Positions 36,020 through 44,333 of a stretch of DNA of 64,000 nucleotides are shown here, piece after piece (the first letter of the stretch is position 1; each line of letters starts with the position of its first letter). Made by a program: the position numbers and the translations under genes. Origin of the DNA: P36-A1 sp049478495 (GTDB lineage Bacteria; Bacillota_I; Bacilli_A; JAJDGJ01); contig NZ_CP168083.1 in assembly GCF_049478495.1 (NCBI RefSeq), forward strand, positions 1,364,001 to 1,428,000. The letters are read 5' to 3'. Below the pieces are notes generated by a model that did no database searches, was not told the origin of the DNA, and was given only the letters and a program-made list of their open reading frames with translations.

Positions 36020-36715
36020 CTAAAGTACAGTTTCAGTGTTAATTTTAACACCAGGACCCATTGTAGTAGTAATTACTACATTTTTCATGTACGTTCCTTT
36101 TGATGATGATGGTTTTGCTTTAAGAATTGCTTCAAAAATTGCAGTGAAGTTATCAACGATTTGTGATGCTTCAAATGAGATTTTAGCAATACCTACATGC
36201 ACATTTCCTTCTTTATCAACACGGTATTCTACTTTACCGGCTTTTATTTCTCCTACAGCTTTTTTAAGGTCCATTGTAACAGTTCCTGTTTTTGGATTAG
36301 GCATTAAACCTTTAGGTCCTAAAACACGTCCTAATTTTCCTAATTCAGCCATCATGTCTGGTGTAGCAACAATTACATCAAATTCGAACCAATTTTCGTC
36401 TTTGATTTTTTCAAGTAATTCTTTTCCACCAACAAAGTCAGCTCCTGCTTCCTCTGCTTCTTTTATTTTTTCACCTTGAGTTACAACTAAAACTTTTTGA
36501 GTTTTACCTGTACCATGAGGTAATACCATTGCTGCTCTAATTTGTTGATCAGCATGTCTTGGATCTACTCCAAGTCTGAAAGCTACTTCTACAGTTTCAT
36601 CAAACTTTGTAGTTGTTGCTTTTTTTAATAATTCAACTGCTTCTTGGATATCGTAGTGTCTACCTTTTTCAACAAGTGCTGCAGCTTCATTATATCTTTT
36701 TGATTTGTTAGCCAT
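36020..36715 (-). CDS. rplA: Ribosomal protein L1
   Basis: 231 residues, usual length. Recognisable by KATTTKFDETVEVAFRLGVDPRHADQQIRA, VLPHGTGKTQKVLV, GRVLGPKGLMPNPKTGTVT and KPSSSKGTYMKNVVITTTMGPGV. It forms the L1 stalk near the ribosomal E site and in many bacteria represses the rplK-rplA message. AGGAGG lies before the ATG, and a possible L1-binding element lies immediately upstream. Confidence 0.97.
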   Translation of the reverse strand: MANKSKRYNEAAALVEKGRHYDIQEAVELLKKATTTKFDETVEVAFRLGVDPRHADQQIRAAMVLPHGTGKTQKVLVVTQGEKIKEAEEAGADFVGGKELLEKIKDENWFEFDVIVATPDMMAELGKLGRVLGPKGLMPNPKTGTVTMDLKKAVGEIKAGKVEYRVDKEGNVHVGIAKISFEASQIVDNFTAIFEAILKAKPSSSKGTYMKNVVITTTMGPGVKINTETVL

Positions 36716-36731
36716 CTTTTTGTCCTCCTTA

Positions 36732-36756
36732 GTGGTTAAGTGAATTTTTCTCCCAC
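36732..36756 (-). promoter_or_regulatory. Candidate L1-binding RNA element in the rplK-rplA spacer
   Basis: On the minus strand GTGGGAGAA and AACCAC bracket a short loop, allowing GTGG/CCAC pairing with an asymmetric purine bulge. The same arrangement occurs at 37233-37266 ahead of rplK, as expected for L1 autoregulation. Confidence 0.45.
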
Positions 36757-36783
36757 ATCAAAAGATTATCACTTTTGTTGTTA

Positions 36784-37200
36784 TTATAATCCTTCTACTT
36801 CGATACCCATGTTTCTTGCTGTACCACAAATAATTTTTGCAGCTGCATCAATATCATGAGCATTTAAATCTTCCATTTTCTTTTCAGCGATTTCTTTAGC
36901 TTGATCTAAAGTAATTTTTCCTACTTTTTCAGTTAAAGCACTCCCTGAACCTTTCTTAATTCCTGCAGCTTTTAAAATTAAATTAGCAGCTGGTTCAGAT
37001 TTAAGAACGAATTCAAATGATTTGTCTTCAAAAACTGTTAAGACAACAGGTACTATTTCTCCTGCTCTACTTTTAGTTTTTTCATTAAAAGCCATTGTAA
37101 ATTCAGGCATATTAATCCCTGCAGACGCTAGGGCTGGTCCTGGTTTCGCTTGCATAGCTGGAAACTGGATTTTTTTAATCATAAAAATTTTCTTTTTCAT
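36784..37200 (-). CDS. rplK: Ribosomal protein L11, with shortened proline-rich loop
   Basis: 138 residues. The C-terminal rRNA-binding domain is normal (KKGSGSALTEKVGKITLDQAKEIAEKKM, IICGTARNMGIEVEG). The N-terminal domain is unusual: the conserved [21 protein letters not shown] is replaced by PAMQAKPGPALASAGIN, about five residues shorter and lacking the Pro-Pro pair bound by thiopeptide antibiotics. The reading frame is continuous on both sides. GGAGG precedes the ATG. It forms an operon with rplA. Confidence 0.94.
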   Translation of the reverse strand: MKKKIFMIKKIQFPAMQAKPGPALASAGINMPEFTMAFNEKTKSRAGEIVPVVLTVFEDKSFEFVLKSEPAANLILKAAGIKKGSGSALTEKVGKITLDQAKEIAEKKMEDLNAHDIDAAAKIICGTARNMGIEVEGL

Positions 37201-37232
37201 ATATACACACCTCCTGAAATATTGGTTGTATT

Positions 37233-37266
37233 GTGGTTCTCAAACACTATGTGTGTGTTCTCCCAC
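37233..37266 (-). promoter_or_regulatory. Candidate L1-binding RNA element in the rplK leader
   Basis: On the minus strand GTGGGAGAACAC and GAGAACCAC bracket a hairpin, sharing the GTGGGAGAA...AACCAC frame with the element before rplA. Confidence 0.45.
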
Positions 37267-37343
37267 GTAAATTATGCACAATTCGCACTATACTATTTTA
37301 CTATATATATGTTTTTATTGCAATAGTATATTGTAAAAAACAT

Positions 37344-37841
37344 TTATCCTAAGAATGATTCAAGACTAATAACTATTCCATTAATTCCATTCATAATCCA
37401 ATCTATTATTTTCTCAAAGCTAAATCCAAACTCTGAGATAAAACCATAGCCGAATATTAGAATAGGTATTAATAAGCCCCATGCATTTCCTTTTGGTTTT
37501 GCTTTTTTTGAAACTTGTTTTGATCTATCTGGAAATCTACTAACATCAACATTATTTAATTTTGTTTTATTATTTTCTTTTGAAATAGATTTTGCTTTTT
37601 CTTCAGCCTCTGCTTTAGCAATTTCAAGTTTTATTGATTCAACAAGTCCTACCTTTTTCTTTTTATGTTTAGGATTTGTATTGGTGTTTGTAATTGTTTG
37701 ATAAGTTGCATTGGTTTCAAGATTGAAATCATTTCTTCTTTCAAATCGTTTGTCTTTAACTACTAAACTTTCACGTGCTGCCATTTCTTCTTTATATCTA
37801 GCAACATCATCAAAGTCTCTTTCGTTATAATGAAAAATCAT
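37344..37841 (-). CDS. Unrecognised protein with one C-terminal membrane segment
   Basis: 165 residues with no family I recognise. The first 110 residues are charged (many Lys/Glu, a KHKKKK patch near 58-63) and likely cytosolic. A hydrophobic segment follows (GLLIPILIFGYGFISEFGF, about 123-141) and then an amphipathic or second hydrophobic end. It sits between nusG and rplK, which are normally adjacent. The ATG lies directly past the nusG terminator T run without a clear ribosome-binding site; an internal ATG at codon 20 is an alternative. Confidence 0.65.
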   Translation of the reverse strand: MIFHYNERDFDDVARYKEEMAARESLVVKDKRFERRNDFNLETNATYQTITNTNTNPKHKKKKVGLVESIKLEIAKAEAEEKAKSISKENNKTKLNNVDVSRFPDRSKQVSKKAKPKGNAWGLLIPILIFGYGFISEFGFSFEKIIDWIMNGINGIVISLESFLG

Positions 37842-37847
37842 AATTAG

Positions 37848-37873
37848 AAAAAAAGCCTAGTAAAACTAGACTT
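37848..37873 (-). terminator. Terminator overlapping the nusG stop codon
   Basis: AAGCCTAGT (37853-37861) pairs with ACTAGACTT (37865-37873) with one G-U pair, then a T run on the minus strand. It sits immediately before the start of the 165-residue gene. Confidence 0.65.
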
Positions 37874-38393
37874 GAACCTTTCTAACTTGATTAAGTTTTA
37901 ATTCAGTATTTGTTTCACGACCAAAAAACGGTAGTAAAACTTCAACAGTAGAATTTTTCAAATCGATTGATTGAACGACACCTTCTGTGCCAATGAATGA
38001 ACCTTCAATAACTTCAACTCGATCACCAATTGCATAGTCAACATTAATTTGACTTAATCCCATTTGTGATAAAATATCATCTATTTCTTCATCCATTAAA
38101 GGAATAGGTTTAGCACCACCACCACTTGAACCAACAAATCCAGTAACATTTGGTGTGTTACGAACAATATACCAAGCTTCATCTGTTATATCCATTTGAA
38201 TTAGGACATATCCAGGAAATATTTTTTTCATTTTCTTTTTTCCATCTGCTGTAGTCTCTTCAACTTCAGGAACAATTACTTGTTCAATAATTTCTTGAAG
38301 ACCCATAGATTCAATTCGTCTTTCAAGATATTCTTTAACTTTATTTTCATAACCAGAATAAGTAGTTACTACATACCATTTTTTTTCAGCCAT
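37866..38393 (-). CDS. nusG: Transcription termination/antitermination factor NusG
   Basis: 175 residues. The NGN domain (KWYVVTTYSGYENKVKEYLERRIE, FPGYVLIQMDITDEAWYIVRNTPNVTGFVG) and the KOW motif (GDRVEVIEGSFIGTEGVVQSID) are complete. It binds RNA polymerase and modulates pausing and termination. It begins one base after the secE stop. Confidence 0.96.
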   Translation of the reverse strand: MAEKKWYVVTTYSGYENKVKEYLERRIESMGLQEIIEQVIVPEVEETTADGKKKMKKIFPGYVLIQMDITDEAWYIVRNTPNVTGFVGSSGGGAKPIPLMDEEIDDILSQMGLSQINVDYAIGDRVEVIEGSFIGTEGVVQSIDLKNSTVEVLLPFFGRETNTELKLNQVRKVQV

Positions 38394-38394
38394 A

Positions 38395-38565
38395 CTAGAT
38401 ACCCATCGCTTTCATTATTAAATTAATAAGTAGGTCCATAACAATGAAAATAATTGCAAAAAATGCACAAATTTCTGTTACAGAAAAAACCATCTTTGTT
38501 AATTCTTTCCCTTTAGGCCACTCTACTCTTTTTGCTTCAGCAATTACGCCTTTAAAATAACTCAT
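38395..38565 (-). CDS. secE: Preprotein translocase subunit SecE
   Basis: 56 residues. It starts MSYFKGVIAEAKRVEWPKGKE, with the conserved amphipathic RVEWP motif, followed by one membrane helix (about 27-50). SecE stabilises SecY in the translocon. It lies between rpmG and nusG, the standard arrangement, with only one base before nusG. Confidence 0.95.
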   Translation of the reverse strand: MSYFKGVIAEAKRVEWPKGKELTKMVFSVTEICAFFAIIFIVMDLLINLIMKAMGI

Positions 38566-38587
38566 ATCTACACCACCCAGTTTTTAA

Positions 38588-38737
38588 TTATTTACTTTCT
38601 TTATGTACAGTGTGTTCATTACAACGTTTACAAAATTTCTTCATTTCTAAACGAGTGTTGTGTGTTGTATTATTCTTATATGTTGAATAATTACGCGAAT
38701 AACATTTTGAACAAACTAGTATTACTTTTTCTCTCAT
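38588..38737 (-). CDS. rpmG: Ribosomal protein L33 (zinc-binding form)
   Basis: 49 residues, starting MREKVILVCSKCYSRNY. Two CxxC pairs (CSKC and CKRC) mark the zinc-containing C+ version. The order rpmG-secE-nusG is typical. A TATAAT box lies about 60 bp upstream and AAGGAAG precedes the ATG. Confidence 0.95.
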   Translation of the reverse strand: MREKVILVCSKCYSRNYSTYKNNTTHNTRLEMKKFCKRCNEHTVHKESK

Positions 38738-38843
38738 ATTTGCACTTCCTTTTGACAAAATAAAAAAGACTAATTTTGCCTTCTTCTTTAAAATTATACC
38801 ATATAAAAATATAAATATGCAACTTTATATTAATTTTAACAAA

Positions 38844-40190
38844 TTATAAACTTTTCGTTTTTTTATTATATGCAATTAATGTAAGCCCAAAGATTATTAA
38901 AACCACTGATGCCACAGCTTTGCTACTTATTGTTGTTTCAAACATGTTAAAGTTTAAGTTACTTAAACTAATACCTTCAAGTATACCATTTATACTTTCA
39001 TGATTATAATGAGCGATTAATAGTAATGTAAATGTAAAAATAAACTGCATAATTACACCACCAAAAGTTTGAACTTTATACTTTGCAACCATTCTAACAT
39101 CTTTAGGTACACCATCATGTTTATAAACGGTTGTTTCTGACATCTTTGAAAGTGTAAAAAGCATAAATGTTGTTGCAATCATGCTTATGCCTGTAAGCAC
39201 TGGAAAGTTTAACAATAAGATTCCAAATAAACATAGTGTGATTACTTTATTTACTTTATCTCCTTTTAACCAATTAACAAATGGAATAGTATAATATTCT
39301 GAAAGAACAGATCCTATTACATAACAAGCATACATTAACACAATTGCTTCTATACTATGATATGTAACTATTGCCGTCAACATACCAGTATAAATAACTA
39401 AATTTATAGCTGCACCTACAAATAATATTTTGTAAATCATTTTAAATGTTAACGTTAATTGCGGTTTTTTAAAATATAAAAACAAGCTAATTATTAATAA
39501 AATTAAGCATAATATTACTAAAGCAATTATAAAAATATCACCAATATAAAATGATCTAGCAACTCTAAGTCCAATTATTAATAAAAGCATAACTACAAAT
39601 ACAGATAATTCTTTTGAATACATAACATTACTTAAATATTCATGATCTTCTAATTTATATGATTTATATTTGCTAATACTTAAAAGCGGTATTAAAAAAA
39701 GAAATGAAAAATATACAAAAATGATAAAGTTTGGAGCTTTCATCATTGTAAAACATAAGACAAAAAAGATAAGTATTAGTATTGTCCCAAGCAGTTTTTC
39801 ATATTTGTTTTGCATTTGCCTGTCATGACTTCTTTCATACTGCAGCATACTTATATAGCTTGGAATATAAAATGATTCACACAGTCCTAAAAGCACTGCA
39901 CTTATCTCATAAAAAATATGTTGTACATCACCAAACATACCTAGTATACATGCTATCAATCCTAAAAGTAGAGAAATCTTTAAAATACGATAGGTATTGT
40001 TTTTAGTATGTAATGGTTTCAGTAAATATATCCCACTTGATTTAACACAATAATATAAAATAAATGGTAATATTTTATCTAAATCACTAACATCTGTTGT
40101 TAATGATACAATCATAAATAATAAATAAGGTAAATATTGTACTGTATTTCTTAATGCAAATAAAAAACTTGAACTACTGAGCTTGTCCAA
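38844..40190 (-). CDS. Polytopic membrane protein, MFS-like, function unknown
   Basis: 448 residues with about 12 predicted helices in two halves, consistent with a major-facilitator-type transporter. I see no substrate-specific motif, and the usual MFS GxxxD(R/K)xGR loop is absent. It lies between the sigma-factor and rpmG genes, where B. subtilis has no transporter, so it is a lineage insertion into the cluster. AGGAGG precedes the ATG. Confidence 0.6.
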   Translation of the reverse strand: MDKLSSSSFLFALRNTVQYLPYLLFMIVSLTTDVSDLDKILPFILYYCVKSSGIYLLKPLHTKNNTYRILKISLLLGLIACILGMFGDVQHIFYEISAVLLGLCESFYIPSYISMLQYERSHDRQMQNKYEKLLGTILILIFFVLCFTMMKAPNFIIFVYFSFLFLIPLLSISKYKSYKLEDHEYLSNVMYSKELSVFVVMLLLIIGLRVARSFYIGDIFIIALVILCLILLIISLFLYFKKPQLTLTFKMIYKILFVGAAINLVIYTGMLTAIVTYHSIEAIVLMYACYVIGSVLSEYYTIPFVNWLKGDKVNKVITLCLFGILLLNFPVLTGISMIATTFMLFTLSKMSETTVYKHDGVPKDVRMVAKYKVQTFGGVIMQFIFTFTLLLIAHYNHESINGILEGISLSNLNFNMFETTISSKAVASVVLIIFGLTLIAYNKKTKSL

Positions 40191-40233
40191 CGTAAATCCT
40201 CCTTTTATTTTCTTAATTATAGATAATCGCTAA

Positions 40234-40261
40234 AAAATAGAAGGGGAATTATTTCCCCTTC
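40234..40261 (-). terminator. Terminator of the cysS-to-sigma-factor operon
   Basis: GAAGGGGAA (40240-40248) pairs with TTCCCCTTC (40253-40261), followed on the minus strand by TATTTTTT. It lies directly after the sigma gene stop. Confidence 0.8.
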
Positions 40262-40265
40262 ATTT

Positions 40266-40859
40266 TTAAATCTTTGAATCATGTAATATTTTTTTATACT
40301 TTTGAATTACATAATCTACTTTTTTTAATTTATAATTAGTTTTATCACTAATTTCTTGATAAGAATATCCTAATATATGTAAATAGACAATTTTCATCTC
40401 TATTTCACTAAGATTATTATTCAAATCTTTGAATGATTTTTCTAATTGATAATCATTCATAACTTTCTCACTTACACAAATTTCACCGTTTTCTATGAAA
40501 CTATACATAGTGGATTCATTATCTGGCATGCTCTTATCCAAAGATAAGGCTCTAGCATGCATCAAATGTTTACTTGATGATAAGTTTCTAATCATATAAA
40601 TATATCTATTTCTTAAACAAGCTATAAAATAACTAGAAAACTTAACTTTTTTATTTTCATCAAAACTATGTGTACAATCATAAAGTAAAATTAATGCTTC
40701 ATTATACAAGTCTGCTTCATCTAAAGCAAAAAAGTAGTAATTCTTTTTGAAATAATTTATTTGAGAATAAATCATTCTGTGATATTTTTGTGCTAATAAT
40801 GTAAAAGATTTATCACACCCCATGTGACAATAGTACAACAATTCATATTCATTGTACAT
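40266..40859 (-). CDS. Sigma-70 family RNA polymerase sigma factor (SigH-like by position)
   Basis: 197 residues. Region 2 is visible around 45-95 (ALDEADLYNEALILLYDCTHSFDENKKVKFSSYFIACLRNR) and a region-4 helix-turn-helix at about 150-190 (LSEIEMKIVYLHILGYSYQEISDKTNYKLKKVDYVIQKYK). Its place between rlmB and rpmG/secE/nusG is that of B. subtilis sigH, but the sequence is diverged and whether it controls sporulation or competence genes cannot be judged. It starts 14 bp after rlmB. Confidence 0.82.
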   Translation of the reverse strand: MYNEYELLYYCHMGCDKSFTLLAQKYHRMIYSQINYFKKNYYFFALDEADLYNEALILLYDCTHSFDENKKVKFSSYFIACLRNRYIYMIRNLSSSKHLMHARALSLDKSMPDNESTMYSFIENGEICVSEKVMNDYQLEKSFKDLNNNLSEIEMKIVYLHILGYSYQEISDKTNYKLKKVDYVIQKYKKILHDSKI

Positions 40860-40873
40860 TGATTATCTCATAC

Positions 40874-41590
40874 CTACTTTCTACGGTTACTATCCATTTC
40901 ATACATAATTATTGCCCCACTTACGGCAGCATTTAAACTAGAAACTTCACCATACATTGGAAGTTTAACTACAAAGTCGCTTTCTTTTAACATAGTTGTA
41001 GACACACCTTTACCTTCTGAGCCAACAACTAAAGCCATTTTCCCTTTATAGTCAACTTGATCATACAATACATCAGTATTCATATGAGCACAAACAACCC
41101 AGTATCCCGCTTTTTTCAACTTATCAACTGTTTGTTTTAAGTTTGTAACCATGCAAATGTCAACACCATTAATTGCACCAGTTGCTACTCTAGCAACTGT
41201 AGGAGTGACTTTGACACTTCTATTCTTTGTAATAACGATACCATCAACAGCCAAGGCTTCAGATGTTCTTATCAAAGACCCAAAATTTTGTGGGTCTTCT
41301 AAACCATCTAAAATCAATACTGTAGAATTTTCTTTATCCTTAGTTTTAGCTATTATAGTTTCTAAACTTTTGTATTCAAAATCAAAAGATTTAGCTACAA
41401 CTCCTTGATGATTAGCATTATTTGACATGCTCTCAATTTTTGCTAAAGAGACAATAATATACTTAATCCTTTTTTTGTCTAAATAGTTAAGAAATTGAGT
41501 ATCATTAAACTTATCACTAATAAATACTGTTTCTAATTGAGTTTTTGATTCAATTAGACCTTTTATTGTGTTTTTTCCATAATAATACAT
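40874..41590 (-). CDS. rlmB: 23S rRNA (guanosine-2'-O)-methyltransferase, TrmH/RlmB family
   Basis: 238 residues. An N-terminal substrate-binding domain (YYYGKNTIKGLIES) is followed by the SPOUT knot with ILDGLEDPQNFGSLIRTSEA, LVVGSEGKGVS and LPMYGEVSSLNAAVSGAI, the three family motifs. It overlaps mrnC by one base, as in many Firmicutes. Confidence 0.92.
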   Translation of the reverse strand: MYYYGKNTIKGLIESKTQLETVFISDKFNDTQFLNYLDKKRIKYIIVSLAKIESMSNNANHQGVVAKSFDFEYKSLETIIAKTKDKENSTVLILDGLEDPQNFGSLIRTSEALAVDGIVITKNRSVKVTPTVARVATGAINGVDICMVTNLKQTVDKLKKAGYWVVCAHMNTDVLYDQVDYKGKMALVVGSEGKGVSTTMLKESDFVVKLPMYGEVSSLNAAVSGAIIMYEMDSNRRK

Positions 41591-41964
41591 TATTTATCAA
41601 ACCTTTCAATGATAATTTTAACAATTTCTTCTATTCTATCATGTTCTTCATTTAAATACAAAAAGCCAATTAACGCTTCAAAGCCTGTAGATGCGTGATA
41701 GTTCTCTGAATTAAAATTCTTTCTTCTTTGATTTACTTTAGCATTTCTACCTCTTTTGTAAACACGAATTTCATCTTCAGTTAAAATTTCATTTTCAAAT
41801 AGGTAGTCCATTATTTCTTTATGAGCTTTGGCTGATGCTAAAGAACTAGTCAATGTTTGTAATTTATTTACTTTTACAATTCCTTTATTTACATAATGCA
41901 TTCTGATTATTAATTCTAAAACACTATCACCAATAAAAGCTAGTGTTAAACTAGGATAATTCAT
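41590..41964 (-). CDS. mrnC: Mini-ribonuclease III
   Basis: 124 residues, an RNase III catalytic domain without dsRNA-binding domain. AFIGDSVLELIIRMHYV carries the acidic catalytic motif; KAHKEIMDYL, RRGRNAK-like KRGRNAKVNQRRKNFNSENYHASTGFEALIGFLYL is diagnostic of MrnC, which matures 23S rRNA ends. It overlaps cysS and rlmB by one base each. Confidence 0.93.
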   Translation of the reverse strand: MNYPSLTLAFIGDSVLELIIRMHYVNKGIVKVNKLQTLTSSLASAKAHKEIMDYLFENEILTEDEIRVYKRGRNAKVNQRRKNFNSENYHASTGFEALIGFLYLNEEHDRIEEIVKIIIERFDK

Positions 41965-43295
41965 TACAATATTCCTATTTCTAACAATTGATCTCGATAC
42001 TTATCTGCTAATTGAAAATCCTTATCTTGTTTAGCTTTATTCCAATTACTATAAAGATTAAGGTCCTCATCTTGTATTATGCGTAAATTAATAAAAATCC
42101 CTAAAATTTCTAACATTTTTTCAATACTGTTTTTTAATTTTGAAATTTCTGCAATATTTTTTTCTTTTTTTCTAACTTCAGAATTTAATTTTTTAACTGC
42201 ATCAAATATTACAGTAATTGCATTAGCAGTGTTTAAATCGTCTTCCATATATGTTTTATATTCTAACATTATTTCATCTTGATATTCATCACTACTATAT
42301 TTTGCTAAAGCTAATTCTAGATTAGCTTGTTTTAAAGCTGTTTCCATTTTAACTAATTCTTTTTTTGTAGTCTCAATTAAATCTTCATTAAAATTTAATG
42401 GTGCACGGTAATGTGTTGAAAGCATTGCTAATCTAAAGGCATTAGGACCAATCTCTTTCACGACATCTTTAGTCCATACTACATTCCCAATTGATTTAGA
42501 CATTTTTTCATCATCAATATTTATAAAACCATTATGAACCCAATATCTTGCTATATCATTATGAGAATGTCCATTTGCTTGAGCAATCTCATTATCATGA
42601 TGAGGGAATTTCAAATCCATTCCACCACCATGAATATCAATCATACCACCATCATTAATTGAATTAATCATAACAACACACTCAGTATGCCAACCCGGTC
42701 TTCCAGTTGACCATTTTGAATCCCAGTTAATACCAGCATCTGTTTTTTTCCATAAAGTAAAATCAATTGGACTTTCTTTCTTTTCATTTTCTTCAACTCT
42801 AGCACCTATTATTAAATCATCTTTGTTAACATGTGATAGTTTACCATATTCTTCTAGTTTATTTACTCTAAAATAAACATCTCCATCAGATTCATAAGCA
42901 TATCCTTTATCGATTAAATCTGCTATAAATTCTATTATTTCATTCATATACTCTGTAACTCTTGGTCTAAAATCAGGCATGATTGTATTTAATGTTTTAC
43001 GATCGTATTCATAAGCATCAATAAATCTTTGAGCAATTTCAGCTTCTGATTTACCTTGTTCTTTTGCAGCGTTTATAATTTTATCATCAACATCAGTGTA
43101 GTTAGATATAAAGGTTACTTTATAACCTAAATATTCAAAAAATCTTCTCATTGTATCAAAAACTACCATTGGTCTAGCATTACCAATATGTATATAATTA
43201 TAGACTGTAGGTCCACAAATATACATACTTACTTCACCTGATTTAATTGGTACAAACTCTTCTTTTTTGTTTGACATACTATTATGTAATTTCAT
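41964..43295 (-). CDS. cysS: Cysteinyl-tRNA synthetase
   Basis: 443 residues. Class I signature HIGN near 37, the zinc ligands in ICGPTVYNYIHIGN and WHTECVVM, the FPHHDNEIAQ motif and KMSKSIGN are present. It is first in the cysS-mrnC-rlmB-sigma operon and is preceded by a cysteine-type T-box leader. AGGAGG precedes the ATG. Confidence 0.96.
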   Translation of the reverse strand: MKLHNSMSNKKEEFVPIKSGEVSMYICGPTVYNYIHIGNARPMVVFDTMRRFFEYLGYKVTFISNYTDVDDKIINAAKEQGKSEAEIAQRFIDAYEYDRKTLNTIMPDFRPRVTEYMNEIIEFIADLIDKGYAYESDGDVYFRVNKLEEYGKLSHVNKDDLIIGARVEENEKKESPIDFTLWKKTDAGINWDSKWSTGRPGWHTECVVMINSINDGGMIDIHGGGMDLKFPHHDNEIAQANGHSHNDIARYWVHNGFINIDDEKMSKSIGNVVWTKDVVKEIGPNAFRLAMLSTHYRAPLNFNEDLIETTKKELVKMETALKQANLELALAKYSSDEYQDEIMLEYKTYMEDDLNTANAITVIFDAVKKLNSEVRKKEKNIAEISKLKNSIEKMLEILGIFINLRIIQDEDLNLYSNWNKAKQDKDFQLADKYRDQLLEIGIL

Positions 43296-43315
43296 ATAAC
43301 TTTCCTCCTGTTATT

Positions 43316-43512
43316 ACAAAAAGCAATTCCATACAAAGGCGCCTTAGCGCGGTTCCACTTTGCTTGAATTGCTTCATCTTTATTCTTTTAACGCAAGAAA
43401 TACGTCTTTTGCTACTACTAATTCACAAAAACTCAAACATGTGCATTCAATTATCTATTAATGAACCTTTTCAGCATACAGATTCTCTCTACAATTAAAC
43501 TGATAACATACT
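43316..43512 (-). promoter_or_regulatory. T-box riboswitch ahead of cysS (cysteine)
   Basis: On the minus strand the leader has AGAGAG at the stem I base, a TGC triplet at 43443-43445 in GAATGCAC as probable Cys specifier, the T-box core AAAGTGGAACCGCG (43349-43362) and a terminator formed by AAGCAATTC (43366-43374) with GAATTGCTT (43321-43329) plus T run. Uncharged tRNA-Cys would stabilise the antiterminator and allow cysS expression. Confidence 0.9.
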
Positions 43513-43643
43513 AGTCATATTTATAATTTGTCCATTTATTAAATATATGATAACAAATTTACTTATTTTTTACAATAGCCTTGCACTTGAAATTGTGTAT
43601 AAAAACGCAACTTAATCCTTTTAACTCTGATATTAAGACTTAC

Positions 43644-43686
43644 AAAAAAAAATACCTTTTAAATTAAAAATGAAGATTAAAAGGCA
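43644..43686 (-). terminator. Terminator of the 43704-44899 gene pair
   Basis: CCTTTTAA (43655-43662) pairs with TTAAAAGG (43677-43684); the minus strand continues into nine T. Confidence 0.65.
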
Positions 43687-43703
43687 TCATATCACAAAAG
43701 TTA

Positions 43704-44333
43704 TTATCTTTTCTTTTTATATTTATTTATATACTTTTCAATAATATACACTAACAATATAATAAGAGGAAGTATAAACCATAAATGCAAATTATAATTA
43801 TGTAAATAAATTACATTATAATTATAATCTCCATAGCCATTTAACGCAATTACATCAGGTAATTGTGTATGTATAGGAGCTATTTTTTCAAAGCTATTAT
43901 TTTCAGCAATATAATTAACATTATTAAATTGCCACATAAAAAATAGATTATAGCCTAGTAGAATTATATAAGCAAGTAATAAGCTAATTAAAGTATATTT
44001 ATGATTTCTAATATTTAGCTTCCATTTTTTATTTTGCTTTTTTACAATAATATTTTTTTCAATTTTATATATTACAAATAATAAAAGTGGAATAATAATT
44101 AATAATATAGTATTTAAATTCCATAAATAAAGGTTAGGTCCATCTTCTTTAAAAAACGGGACAAAAGATATTATCCCTAGAATATTAGTATGTATCTTTT
44201 CAATTGGTATATCATAGTAATAATCATCTAAATAAGTAAACTCATTTAATGCTAACATAAAAAATAAATTTTCTAAAATCATAATAAAGAAACTAAATAT
44301 AGCTGAGAAAAAAGTAAAACGATAATCTTTCAT
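43704..44333 (-). CDS. Membrane protein built from two homologous halves, function unknown
   Basis: 209 residues with four predicted helices. The halves resemble each other: LENLFFMLALNEFTY, IHTNILGIISF and a helix ending FVIYKIEKNI in the first, and LGYNLFFMWQFNNVNY, IHTQLPDVIAL and a helix ending LLVYIIEKYI in the second. Each half is helix, exposed loop with a conserved IHT, helix. Its ATG overlaps the TGA of the upstream gene (ATGA) after AAAGGAGG, so translation is coupled to the secreted partner. No known family recognised. Confidence 0.7.
   Translation of the reverse strand: MKDYRFTFFSAIFSFFIMILENLFFMLALNEFTYLDDYYYDIPIEKIHTNILGIISFVPFFKEDGPNLYLWNLNTILLIIIPLLLFVIYKIEKNIIVKKQNKKWKLNIRNHKYTLISLLLAYIILLGYNLFFMWQFNNVNYIAENNSFEKIAPIHTQLPDVIALNGYGDYNYNVIYLHNYNLHLWFILPLIILLVYIIEKYINKYKKKR

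Noticed and set aside
37129..37200. Sequencing frameshift as cause of the short L11 N-terminus
   Set aside because: The sequence before and after the missing loop is in one frame and matches the family, so a whole-codon deletion is more likely.
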